From Phytophthora hibernalis (taxonomy: Eukaryota > Oomycota > Peronosporomycetes > Peronosporales > Peronosporaceae), in NCBI GenBank assembly GCA_012656075.1, contig JAAKBF010000159.1, positions 248,001 to 312,000 on the forward strand: a stretch of 64,000 nt of DNA, in the 5' to 3' direction. The notes under the pieces were generated by a model that searched no databases, was not told the origin of the DNA, and worked only from the letters and a program-made list of their open reading frames with translations. This document shows positions 1 through 11,015 of this stretch, one piece after another; position 1 is the stretch's first letter, and each line of letters begins with the position of its first letter. Made by a program: the position numbers and the translations under genes.

Positions 1-150
1 GATTTCACAGAATGTATTATATTATTAATATAATAATAAGTACAGCGACTTCGACAAGCTCCACATCATTTCACTTTACGAAATGGTTGATGTGGCTTGT
101 ATATCACCCCGCAAAAAACAATGTATGTTATGCCAAGCTCTAACTATTAT

Positions 151-195
151 GGGAAAACGTCAAAAGGTGTGTATATCCGAAACCTTGTGTCAAAA
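151..195 (+). repeat. Left terminal inverted repeat of the MULE
   Basis: This 45-base arm is the exact reverse complement of 962-1006. It begins GGGAAAACGTCAAAAGG immediately after the 9-bp duplication at 142-150. Confidence 0.88.
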
Positions 196-961
196 ACGTT
201 TACGGAACGCTGTGGAGTGTTGGTCGCTCTCACGTTTCAACCGTACACACGTACTGACACTGGTTTTAGTGGTAGCCAGTGCATTCGGGCCGAAACCCGG
301 TGTTCACCGAGGGAGACCCGGCCCAGACGAATACATGTAGTACGTCGCAATACTGCGACTGAGGGACGAGTAGCAATGACGTTGGTGCCGGCCAAGAGTG
401 GAGTCAGTCGTACTCCGAAGCCGAGCGCAGGTTGCACGTTGCCCGCCCTTCTAAAGTCGGGTACTTCCAGGCCAAGGCCCGGAAGAGTGATAAATGTCTC
501 GGCGAGCTCCCGTCTGCGACTCGGCGAGAGCTTATCGTTGCGGTGTGATGAAAGCGGTGCCGCTGAGCACGTGTACACCCTCCTCCAGGGCGAGTGTAGG
601 TCTTCCTGAGGAATTGAGCCTAAATGAAATCTAATATTATAGGCATGAAGTGCGTGTGTACCCGATACAAACGCTTAGAGTTTCCACCTCGCTGGAATCG
701 CTATCATCTCCGATGTCATCAACGTCGACATTCATTGCTGTCCCTCAGTCAGAATATCCGGTACTGAAGCCTGAAATTGCGTGTATCGGACTTGAGGCGA
801 CATAACGAAACCCACCCAACTCCGGGTTTAGGCGGGTATGAGTCAGAACCCGCTGGAAAATCTATGCATAGCAATTCATCTCAATGATGCCACGTTTCCT
901 CTCCATCACATACTGTCGATACTGGCAGCCCTATGCACACCTACTGACGCACGTTAACCGC

Positions 962-1006
962 TTTTGACACAAGGTTTCGGATATACACACCTTTTGACGT
1001 TTTCCC
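962..1006 (-). repeat. Right terminal inverted repeat of the MULE
   Basis: This arm is the exact reverse complement of 151-195 and is followed at 1007-1015 by the second copy of the AACTATTAT target duplication. Confidence 0.88.
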
Positions 1007-1015
1007 AACTATTAT

Positions 1016-1690
1016 TGTCCTTTGCATTTATTATGCCGTCTAAATAGACTTTGTGCAAATCAGATTCGATTTGCTCCACGTGCAAAAGGCTGAGATGCAC
1101 CCAACGATCTCGCTTTTGCACTCCCAGTAAGCAAGACTGTTGTACTTCAAAATCGAGTTTTAGCGTTTAGCACATGCCTTCTAAGCTTACTTCCGCTTCG
1201 GAGTAAAGTCGTAATTAGGATAAAATCGAGTTGTCAGGTCTAATAATATTATATTATACTAGACTTTTATCGAGCCTTTTGCCGAAATATATGCAAAGCA
1301 CAATAATAGCACTTCAAATAAGTAGGAAATAAAAATTAGTCATGTTAATAGTAAGTAAAGGAATAAGGGGTAGCAATAACTTCTCATATCACTCCACTCA
1401 CTCACGCTGCCTTGGAATAGCGACAGCGGACGTTCATCAAGGGGATGTTCGAGAGTCCAAAAGAACCCAGACCAAACCACCAACATCCCAAGTCAACGAA
1501 TGAAGTCGAATACGACCATCAAAGTTATTGAAATTATCTACTTTTGGAAAGTAAAATAGAAGGTACTATTGAAATGACCCTGTGTATATACGGTCTTGGC
1601 TTGTTCTAATGTAACATTGATTTTCCTATAGTAATGAAAGCGACCACATGACTAGATTAGAGACTTCCGATTCGCTTATAAACTTCAATA
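1016..1690. other. AT-rich intergenic stretch, no gene seen
   Basis: I see no open frame with recognisable protein features here. The sequence has AT-rich patches (for example near 1240-1260) and sits between the MULE insertion and a decayed transposase. Confidence 0.5.
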
Positions 1691-2955
1691 TCATTCATAG
1701 ATACTTACCTCAGAAATACTCCACGAGTGTTCATCGACGTTGTAAGATATTTTCGCTAGGAATTTAACCTGAACACGATGGAGCGATAGATAGTTGATTT
1801 CAACATTCTCCACCATTTCGGATTCTACAAGTCGCCCAGAAAGCGAATTGGGAAATCTACGTGCTCTATCTGCATCCACAGCCACACCATGTAAATACTC
1901 GCCTACTCCAGGAATAAAAAACTTGGAAGAGTTGAATAGCATTCCACTCACACGTTTTCTATTGCTTCTGCGAGCAAAAATTGCGGAATTGTCGGCAACC
2001 ACTAGAAGATGCGCTTTTTGAATCACGTCCGCATCAATCGGGCCTGCGCCAACAAGTCGAGCATCGACAGCTGTATTCCACTTCCGGTTGGCATGCATTA
2101 TGACGCTCTCAAGAGACTGATTGAATACCGTGGAAGTGGCAGCTCAAAGGAGCGGAATTTCACATTTTAAGCTTTTGTGGTGCGACTCGATCGCATTCTG
2201 GTTCAGGATGATGCCAGCTTTGTTGCTCGCGCTGATAAACCAACCATCCCAGACTTCATCCAGGTACTGCTCAGCAAACCATGCCGTGAATTCGATCTCA
2301 CCAAGATCCTTCCAATTGCCCGATATCAGGTCTGCCAAAGCTCTGAATTGTTTGCGAGACCTTGCAGTATGCAAGTAGTAGATCTGGGTTTTAATAAGTC
2401 CGTCATACAGAGACACATCACGTAGCAAACTCTTTTTCTCCGACCTTGCGCATCAAATGGGGCCAACAATTAAAAGAATTCTCCCTGGCCACGCTGCCCT
2501 GAATGCATTGGCAATAGGTAGCGAATGATCAAGTGATCTGAACAAAACATTCAACTGGAGTCAAAAATTCTTGTGCTCGGATCTTGACACAGTCAAACAA
2601 TTTCTGGTACGCTGCACCAGTTTCAGAGCGGACAAAAAATATACCCACGGAATTAACGGGTGTACATAGTCAGAAGTACCGTGCTCGACACAGGAGGTTC
2701 CAAGGTCGATTAGAGTCCACCGCCGGTGTGAATCTTGTACGTTCCATCCATCACCGTTAAAATACCGGTGTCATGTTGCCCTCTAATTGCTGCGGCAACA
2801 TTTCGAAAGAGCTGCCGCGAGGTGATCACGACTCCCAGTGATTCCTCCTCCGACCCCAATTCCCCTGTACAAAACGAGTCGAGAACCAGCAGCTCACTAT
2901 GTAGCGGCAAATGATGCTGCATCTGCCTCGGCCTCGTATTCAATAGTGTAAACAA
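1691..2955 (-). pseudogene. Decayed Mutator-like (MULE) transposase
   Basis: Translating the minus strand in pieces gives the landmarks of a MULE DDE transposase in order. First comes a block with VMDGTYKIHTGG followed in another frame by WTLIDLG, which holds the first catalytic Asp. Next is a segment like WPHLMRKVGEKKSLLRDVS. Last is the C-terminal block with WFAEQYLDEVWDGWF and NQNAIESHHKSLK, which matches the region around the catalytic Glu. The pieces lie in different frames (breaks near 2710, 2440-2600 and 2100), so the copy is not translatable as it stands. It starts only five bases beyond the stop codon of the neighbouring anoctamin gene, so the 3' end of that gene abuts transposon sequence. 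Some breaks may be assembly errors, but the central part looks truly eroded. Confidence 0.7.
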
Positions 2956-2959
2956 AATG

Positions 2960-5900
2960 TCAGGTCTTACGGGCAGCCCATTGCATTACCGCGGCAACTG
3001 ATTCGATGGGATTCCCTGTTATTGTAAATCAAAAATAAATATTTGATCAGTATCGGTGGCATATATAAACCATCTCTCACTTATTGTTGTGCGCGTTTGT
3101 GTTTGTACCTTGTTCGTCAGCAGAAAAGTCAAATTGACGTCGGTTTGCAGCTTCACGCACAGCCTCGAGCCCTGACAGATCAACTCTCTCGTAAACCGGC
3201 GGCGGCGGGTTACCACTCGATCTTCTTCTCTGCACTGATAATGAAGTCTGCAGCACCGCGCTCTCCAAACCTACACAGCCAAAAAGTTAGCGGGGGCATT
3301 GGAAAATATCCGACAAATACTCACGGGCGTCGGAGAGGAAGTCGGATTGGTCGCGCAGTGAAGTCGTGGGGTTTACTGTTCTGTCCTCGGTCTTCGTCCT
3401 TTCAGATGTCGATATCACAGTGATTACAGGTGGGTGTGGCTTAGTTGAGCGAGCAACCATAGATTGAGGCTGAGTACGCTTGAATAACTCCGACAGCCGC
3501 CTAGGTGCAGGTTGTTCAGGTACAGCCGGTATTGAGCTATTACCAGGCAGGGAAACATTGATTTCGCCGTCTTCGCTGCCACTAGCTTTGGAACTGGAGC
3601 GTTTAGACTTGTGGGTCAAGAAACTCACCCGAGGTGAAAGATGCCTGAACAATATACGCTCGCCAGTATCAGTCTGACTGACCCTGCTGCTCCCATCGTC
3701 GCTGTGAGTAGATACTGGAGACTTGGGTCTTCGGGTCAAGAATCTCAATCGAGGCGAAAATCGAGCATCAATACTAGGAGCAGTGGTAGTGACGGCAGGC
3801 TTCTGACCGACCTGTTGCGAGGTCTCACAATTAGTATCGACTCCATCTTCCACCACTTTATTTGCACCAGCCATCAAATATGTGCTTTCACCAACCTCCA
3901 GGTCTGCATTTTCAGCAACATCTGGCGCAAATACCCCGGGTTGAGATCAAGCTGAGGGGACGAGAACACAAATGGAGAAACTTGGGGTTGCAACTGGGAT
4001 GCTTCATCGAGAGCTGAGGCTACATACGATGGCGATGGAGGTATCCGCTTGAATAGTTTGGAAAGCCGCATTGGGGCTGACCGCTCTGTCACAATAACGT
4101 CACCACCACTTTCACCACGACTATTACCTGAAATACTTCCATCACCACTCTCGCTGATCTTCAAATCTGTATTCGGAAGTGTCTCGAGATGACATTGATC
4201 GATAATACTGCCCGGTAAATCTTCTACGATTTCCTTTTCTTGAAGACGTTGTGGAGGAGACCACCTGCCCCGAACAGGCCGAAGGTAGCCCACAATCATC
4301 TCCTCACTGCTTTCGCTTGACCGACGCATTATTTCTTCCTCAACTACGGTCATTTCTGCACCTTTGGCATCGAACAGGTGCATCCCCCCCTTTTCTTCGT
4401 CTGCGTGTACTTCCATAGCAGACGCTTCTGTTTTCTGCTGGGCATCTCCATCTGAGGGAGCTAGCATAACTATCTCCGCAGCAGGAAGAGATATAGGACC
4501 GCCAATTTCCTGTCGTTTCCGCAAGGCCACATTTAGGCGCTGGAGCACTCCAACCGTTCTTCATAGTGTCGCAGTAATCTTTTTGGTGAAGGTGCGGATT
4601 CTTGGAGGCAAATGGCATTCTTCCCAGCACGAATGCTGCGCTTCTCGCCTTCCGACGGTGTATTTTGCTCAACGACTTCAGCATGGCCGAAATAGTGGTC
4701 AACGAGAAAATTGTTACGCGCACGAGCTTCGTCCGCCTGGCGACTTTCGCGCGAAACCAAAACCATAGCAACTGGGCTATCAGCCAAAAACCTACCACTC
4801 CTATGAGCCACCAGCCCACTCGACGCTCAATCGAGATGTTGTCGTAGTTGTCTGCCGTGAAAAATACAAGTGCAAGCGCTATGGGCACAGAGATCTTGAG
4901 TGTAAGGAGCGTGTAAGATGTCCACAGCCCGGGATCGCTGTTTCCTTGAGCTCTAACCTCCTCTGGCTCAGGTCGTTGGCGTATGCAACACAGCTCTAGT
5001 GCATTCTGCCGAAGCTTAACAGCACAGTCGATCAGTGTCAGCATTGGCAGCAATGGGCACACGCCAGAAAACATGACTATCAGTCCCAGTTGCATGACAA
5101 GTTGCGCGTAATCCTTGTGGGGGCCCGGATACGGTGAAAGAGTAGTTTCGTCGTCGTACCTCCTTCTGCTATAGCTTGGTTGTTCTCGGCGGATCACGCG
5201 AAAACGCCTAACTGCAGATACAATCAGGGGGACGCGAATGCTCATTTGCGCTACAAAAAGCGCAATTAATAGAGTCTCCATCTGAATGAAGATACCGATA
5301 TGGCCTTCAATGCGGGCACTGTAGATGCTGTATAGGGGCCGAAGAGGGACCACAACACGTACAAGCGTCGCCAACCCACCCACGCCACTCAGCATCAGAA
5401 TAATCAATCCAGTGAAGGTGTTGAATAGCTGCAGAGTGAACATCTTGGCGACAACAGAGCTCCGATATGTAGGACGGTCACTTGAGCACCCGGGGTTCTC
5501 CCACCTACTAAGAGTACGTGCTACCCCAGGGATACAAGCACCATTCCACTGAACCAGATAAGCTTGACATAGGAAGCTACCGATTAGTGCAAGCTTTTCG
5601 CCCACAGCGTCAACGAACACTCCTTGGGCGAGAAGCATCGCGAGCACAACCACCAAGTTAGCGGCGGCTAGACACAGAACGCACAGCCAAGAACCTAATT
5701 GGCGCTGGAGAGACTCAAACTCAGAGCAAATCGAGGGGTTGCTGGACGCCATGGTCCTTACTATAATGAAAGCTGTCTGCCTCACTGACAGCATCACTGA
5801 CAGCATCACTAGCAGTGATGCCCCATTGAAGCCGATACCACACACTTTTACGCTCCCACAGCTTGGCTAAGACAAAACTCCAGGCAATCATTACTAGACC

Positions 5901-8661
5901 CAGGATAAGTTCAGGTAACGAAAGTGTTGCCCCAATCTTGTCAACTCCTTCGGACACATTCGCATTGTCGGTATGGATGCTGTGCGGAGACAAGTAGAAA
6001 ATCCACAGCTCCGCGACCAGCGAGTGGTGTTCTCGACTACCAGCTACCACAACGAGAGAAGCAACCGTGGGTAGAACCATCATCTTTGCGAAGAATGTGA
6101 GCCACGCAAAGTAGAAGGCAATCAGCTCCCCAAAGTAGTCTCTTACACGCTGCAGCGGTTGGCGAAACGGAGCTATACGACCGATTAGGTTTAGTATGGC
6201 ATGCTCATCCGGCCGGAACTCCCCGGAAGCTGAATCGGACGCCAAAATGTAATCCACGACGAAGCAAGCGCCGCACGAGAGTTCAAGTCAAATCTGCTGC
6301 TGTTGTGGAGACAGTGAAAAGACGACATCAAACCACTGGTGATTGTAGCGTTCGTGTCAAACTCGGCATCAACGATAAGTCGCGTGAGACGAATACAATC
6401 GATCGTACGCAGCACAGCTGATCGTCGATATGTGTCTGGTATATCGAGTCGATTGGGATACTTCTTGTATATAAACTGGCGTTGAATGTTCGGTGAATAG
6501 CTGGCAAACGCTGGGGTGGGATTGCAGCAATGGATTAACCCTCTGGACGCACGTGATATTCGCGAAAGTGCGTGAACGCGGGCGGATACGCGAGGTAGTG
6601 ACTCACCAGGAAACCACGCAGCTTCCTTTGGTGGCGTAGCTTTTTCTGCTAACAGTAGCTTCAGTTTATGCTTGACTGTATTCGCATCAAGCACCTTCTG
6701 GTCTGCGTTGACTTCCTTTTGTCGCGCCAGAAAATCATTCCCGGGTCAACAGCATCTGCGAACTGTAAACGATACGTATCTTTCTCACACAACGTCGCGA
6801 GCAGAAGATTATCAGACGCAAAAATGCGAACACGCAGTAGCTGGCCGTCTGCGGATACACTTAAACTTACATCCAGTTTGCATATTGTAGTTAGCCGCCG
6901 TAGTATGAGCGTGCGTACAATTGCCCCAAAATCATTGGCTGTGACTACTACGTGCGAGGTATGCACATCTGACAGCACCCTTCCTGTTCGAGTAGACCAT
7001 TCTTTCTCGAAGGTCTCACGCTCCGCAGCTAAACGAGTCGGATCTTTCGTTCTCATAGATCTCAAATACATCTCCAGAGCTTTGTCATATTCGAGAGGGA
7101 GACGATTGCTGCAGAATATTTGCCGTGCCGTTTACTGCCGACTCGTCCGGTGACGATATACAACACATATAAGACATCACATTCACAACCGCTTGACGAA
7201 GAGCTGGTAATATGAGTTTTACCAGGAGAACCAATTTCACACCTATCGACCACGCCAGATACGAATCCGTAAAGTTGAAGGATGCCAGCAAAAGAGCCAC
7301 AAATTCATGCTGACAGGAAAGATCAAACTCGGCCGGAGTTTTGCCGGCTGCCATACCCACGCAAATATGGGAAATCCAATGCTTAATCGACGAGCATGTT
7401 TGTGCTGATGCCTTCACGTACACTTCACGTAGTTTGAACACCTGCACCTGATCACTCTCGGCTGTCAAATCGGGTCCAACTAGTTTGACAGCCATCTTGA
7501 TGAACTCTGAGAGTATGAAGACTTCAGCAACAACTGCGAGAACAAGCAGCATACCTGCCAGTTGCTGCTTCCACCGACAGCCCACTAGGAGAGCAGCCAC
7601 CGTCGATGATAACCCCGACACGAGAAACACCACCACTATCCATGTGAAAAGAGCGTGAAAGTCCACAATGGAACAAAATGCAACAGGTCAGAGCCCACCA
7701 TCGCATTCGAAAAGCCAAACAACGCAGTGCCGAAAGTTAGTAGCCGAGTAAGAGTTGTTGATAGATTTGCTGACGAATTCAGTGCTGAGCGTGTCGACCT
7801 GGGAATAGAAAGCTGTCTTCGTATTTTGGGCGTCTTCCGAGCCACGAGAGGGTCGCACACAGCCAAAAACAAGGCTGTGAACAGCACTTGCAGGGCAACC
7901 ATCACCAGTTCGCCGATAAGTATTGGTACGGCAACCTCGTCGATTTGGATACACCTTCTTATAGACGAAGCGACGCAAGCCTTTTCGCTATCTCTCCACA
8001 TTGGGGAGAAGAATTCCCGTTGATAGATGGCAACGGATGTGTATCCTAGCTTCTTCGTCGGTTGGCCAGCACAGTGCACACTCAACCACTGAAGAAATAT
8101 ACTCGGAGCATCGAACACGAATCGCTGCACCAGTGAGGGTACCGTACCTCCATTTAGTATCAACTCGATTGCGTCTTGAGTGAGGCTGTCTTCACTGCCT
8201 GCTAGGGCTCCACGAAGATTTTTGTGACTGCTTTGAGCAATCCCTACCTCGTCCAAGAGCAGCGCCATTCCAATGACTAGCGCGGCATTTATCACGAGCA
8301 GCAAACGTGTTCCATTAACGCTGCTCCTGTGAGCAGCTACCCAGCCACCAGCATTCACCACAAGTAAAAACACTACAGATATCGTCACTGTTCTCACCAG
8401 CATCTTGGGCACATGGTCTCGGCCGTCGTCTCTCAAAAACATCACGTACAGCACGCCCACCACCAGCAGCAGCAACACTGCCGAGACCATATACAGCCTG
8501 CGTAGAACCCACGCCACATGCGACGCCATCGTGGGCGTCCCCTTCCGTTCTGCGGCTCTTCGTTCTGCCTCCAGTGCTGCTGTATGTGATATATTCCTGG
8601 CTTCCACCTTGCGTAGATATTCCTCCTCTCGCTGTTCAATTGCTGTCGTCACTTCTGTCAT
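2960..8661 (-). CDS. Giant tetraspan-anoctamin (TMEM16-like) membrane protein
   Basis: This reads as one long minus-strand gene starting at the ATG at 8661. The first part (8661-7640) has four hydrophobic segments with a Cys-containing loop before the last, a tetraspanin-like topology. A second similar module follows (7666-7090). Then comes an anoctamin: DYFGELIAFYFAWLTFF near 6130, LWERKSVWYRLQWG near 5840, and the late block QLGLIVMFSGVCPLLPML near 5080. Anoctamins are lipid scramblases or chloride channels of membranes. The tail (4548-2960) is Ser-rich and repeats an RLSxLFKR motif. Clear introns are 5761-5809 (49 bp), 3271-3324 (54 bp, GTGAGT donor) and 3016-3108 (93 bp). The last exon ends at the stop codon at 2960-2962. 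Apparent one-base losses occur near 3939, 4545, 6260, 6695 and 7660. The fusion is my inference from uninterrupted strand, order and spacing; two adjacent genes remain possible. Confidence 0.68.
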
Positions 8662-8925
8662 CTCCTCTAGCTACAAAAACGAAAACCGTTAGAACCCCAT
8701 CCATTGACACAGCAGCCCTGTCTCCGTGCCTTGTCCTGCGTGACGCCGCTGCTACCAAGTGGGAACGTCATTACGTAGTAATAGCGCCACGGTTTCCTCC
8801 CCGCCGCCTTCATCGTCGCCTCCTGACCGCAAATCTCCAAGTGTCTTCCGGGCGGTCGCCTGTCAACTGCCTTTCAAGATCCGCTCCTGTGTACACGTAC
8901 ACAATCACGTTATCGGAGCCCGTCG
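8662..8925. promoter_or_regulatory. Divergent intergenic region (anoctamin / MoaD)
   Basis: These 264 bases separate two divergent start codons and must hold both promoters and 5' leaders. I did not identify a convincing initiator element. Confidence 0.35.
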
Positions 8926-9164
8926 ATGCAGGTCAAGGTGCTGTACTTCGCGTCGGCGCGCGAGGAGATCGGCCTGCGCGAGGAGACGCTGAGACTGCCA
9001 AGTGATGCCACGCTGGCCACGCTGCGCCGCCTGTTGATGGACAAGTACCCGCATGCCGCTCTCGAGAGCATCACGTTGGCACGCAACCTCCAGTACTCGG
9101 AGGACGCCGTGGCGCTGGCCGACGGCGACGAGGTGGCGCTCATCCGCCCATCAGCGGGGGCTGA
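8926..9164 (+). CDS. MOCS2A: Molybdopterin synthase small subunit (MoaD/MOCS2A)
   Basis: The protein starts MQVKVLYFASAREEIG, typical of MoaD, a ubiquitin-fold protein of about 80 residues. It carries sulfur as a C-terminal thiocarboxylate and donates it to precursor Z in molybdenum cofactor synthesis, in the cytosol with the large subunit MoaE. The family ends in Gly-Gly, which carries the sulfur. Here the direct frame reads ALIRPSAGAD and runs on to 9336. If one C is missing from the CC at 9144-9145, the frame becomes LIPPISGG followed by TGA at 9162-9164, exactly the expected end. I therefore place the stop at 9164 and treat the longer frame as an artefact. The gene is intronless, at the usual family length, and convergent with PEX13. 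Confidence 0.88.
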
Positions 9165-9322
9165 CTCCAGCAGCCTAAGCAACAACAGGAGTGACAGACC
9201 CACAAAGCGACAATATATAACCCGAACCTTGGCGTCTGCTGCGTCTGTCTTGAGTCTCTCAGCCGCCTGCCACGCATCAAGAGGCGAGCTTACAAGCTAC
9301 ACACTAAACTGCCCCCGACCCG

Positions 9323-10458
9323 TTAGAAGCGTCTGACGCCAACTGTGCGCTGGAAAATGCTCTCCAGGTCTCGCCCCATGGCAGGCGGCGGCGGAGCGAC
9401 CAGCAGCTTGGGCGATGTCCGGCCGCGCAGCCGCGTGATCCACCGCAGGCCCTTGTACACGCACGCGAGCGCCGCCATGCTCACCATGAACTGGAAGATG
9501 CGCACGCGGCGCCATCGACTCCGCTCTTCTTCTTCTGTGGCTGGAGGCTCACCGTGTCGAGGGTGACCGGGCGGGAACACTGGGCGAGGAGCCAACATGG
9601 CCGCAATCCCAGCGCACATGGCGCCTATCCTCTCAAGAAGTGGACAAAGCTGCCTGCGTCACATGAAACACAAGCTTTGGTTAGCAAGAGGCTTAAGATG
9701 GATAGGATGCGTTAAGAGCCTCACCGATGCAGAAGTTGAGCGCCTCTGCGTTCATCCCGAGGAGCTGAAGACAGCAACAGCAGAGTTAGTCTTCCTCCTT
9801 AGGGACAGGATAACCAGCTTATCGCGTATAATACCTCGGTGATCTGTCCGATGGAGCTCACGATCTGGTTGAAACTCGAGAGCCAGCCCAGGCCACCACT
9901 ATTGGGGTCCATCATGCCGCCCATACCCCCATCATGCCGCCTCCGTACCCCATCCTCGACATGCCTCCGTAGCCGCCGTACCCTCCTCCGTAGCCCCCGC
10001 CATAGCCGCCCATGCCGCCGTAGGAGCTCATACCACCGTAGCCACCACCGTAGCCTCCAATACCCCCATATCCTGTCCCGTACGTGGATCCCAATCCTGT
10101 CCCGTAACCTGTAGCGCCATAGCCACCTGTGGCACTGTATCCTGTCCCTCCGTAACCTGTCCCAGCGCCATACTGAGCTCCGCCGAACGTGGAGGCCGCT
10201 GCAGACGCAGAACCGCCGGAAACGATCGTAGAAGAGGCGTCTGCCAGTCGCGAGGCCGCTGCAGCAGTGGAAGGCGTCGATTGGGGCGCGACACCAGCAG
10301 CCGCAAGCAGGTCACCGCCTGTTTAAACAGGGACAGGTTAGTGGACAGCATAACGATGGGAGATAAGAAGAACCGGTTTTAATACCAGCTTGGGCGGCAC
10401 TCGCCTGGCGCTTCTCCCAGGGCTTGGCAGGTGCAGAGCTCGCGTTGGTGCTCGCCAT
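9323..10458 (-). CDS. PEX13: Peroxin 13, peroxisomal docking membrane protein
   Basis: The gene starts at the ATG at 10458 with MASTNASSAPAKPWEKRQAS; the KPWE motif is typical of PEX13 N-termini. After an intron ending in TTTAAACAG comes an Ala/Ser-rich stretch, then a Gly/Tyr/Met-rich repeat region (about 10190-9920), then MDPNSGGLGWLSSF and the exon GMNAEALNFCI. The C-terminal part has a membrane segment around QFMVSMAALACVYKG and ends GVRRF. PEX13 is part of the docking and translocation site for PEX5 cargo receptor at the peroxisomal membrane. There is no SH3 domain, as in plants and unlike animals and fungi. Two short introns separate the last three exons. Frame breaks at a C5 run (9926-9930) and near 9637 look like missing bases. 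PEX1 lies 11 kb away on the same strand. Confidence 0.83.
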
Positions 10459-11015
10459 GTTGCGGGCAGTTGTTAAGACTGCGTCGACAGTGGGGTACGG
10501 TTCTGTTTCTATGTTATACTAATTGCGGAAGGGTATGTGTTGATAGAGGGAAACTGAAGTTGAAGTGAAGTGTCAATGTTGACACGTCACACCAGCAGAA
10601 CCTCAAGCATCCAGCGTGTGGGCTCTAACCTTCATTACGCAGTAGCAAGCGTCTTTCAGACAAGCTTCCCATTCTCACTGCATCACTCGATGCAGGGCGG
10701 CTAATGTACTGTACGATGCCATTTAACGTTAGTTTGAAGGTACTCGTAGTAGCTCCACAACTCGTCCTCGTGGATACCATGGTGCTATCATCGTCGTTCT
10801 CACGATAATCAGGGGCTTGGGGCCTGCATTTTAGCGATTACCCCCGGCTTGAAGACTGTGAGCGACTTTCGTGACTTCCTAATTTGGCTCTGTTGCAACC
10901 GTCCGTTGTGGTTATCCAGTCCAGTCGAACTTCAGATTCCGTGCAGACGATGCAAGCAAGTGCAGCGTATTGATTTCCTGCACGATTTCCAGCTCACTCA
11001 GATCTCTGGACCGCA
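10459..11015. promoter_or_regulatory. Divergent intergenic region (PEX13 / DENN gene)
   Basis: This 557-bp gap separates the divergent starts of PEX13 and the DENN gene. It should hold both promoters and leaders. I see no other gene in it and assign no specific site. Confidence 0.35.

Larger units (their letters stand above)
151..1006. mobile_element. Non-autonomous Mutator-like element (MULE MITE)
   Basis: The 856-bp segment has terminal inverted repeats identical over the first 45 bases, each beginning GGGAAAACGTCAAAAGG and then diverging. It is flanked by a direct 9-bp duplication AACTATTAT at 142-150 and 1007-1015. Long terminal inverted repeats plus a 9-bp target duplication are the hallmark of Mutator-superfamily transposons. 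The interior has no convincing coding sequence, so the element must depend on a transposase supplied elsewhere. Decayed MULE transposases are present at 1691-2955 and 31413-32704, but I cannot show that either served this element. Perfect repeats and an intact duplication suggest a fairly recent insertion. Confidence 0.85.

Noticed and set aside
83..609. Overlapping open frames on both strands at the window start
   Set aside because: They lie across the left end and interior of the non-autonomous MULE, overlap each other and show no protein motif.
9144..9336. A MoaD protein extended to 136 residues
   Set aside because: The extension starts exactly where one missing base destroys the conserved Gly-Gly end, and it has no similarity to anything I recognise.
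10028..10351. A minus-strand frame of 107 codons within PEX13
   Set aside because: It is the alternative frame of the Gly/Tyr-rich coding region. The PEX13 frame fits the splice sites and family motifs.
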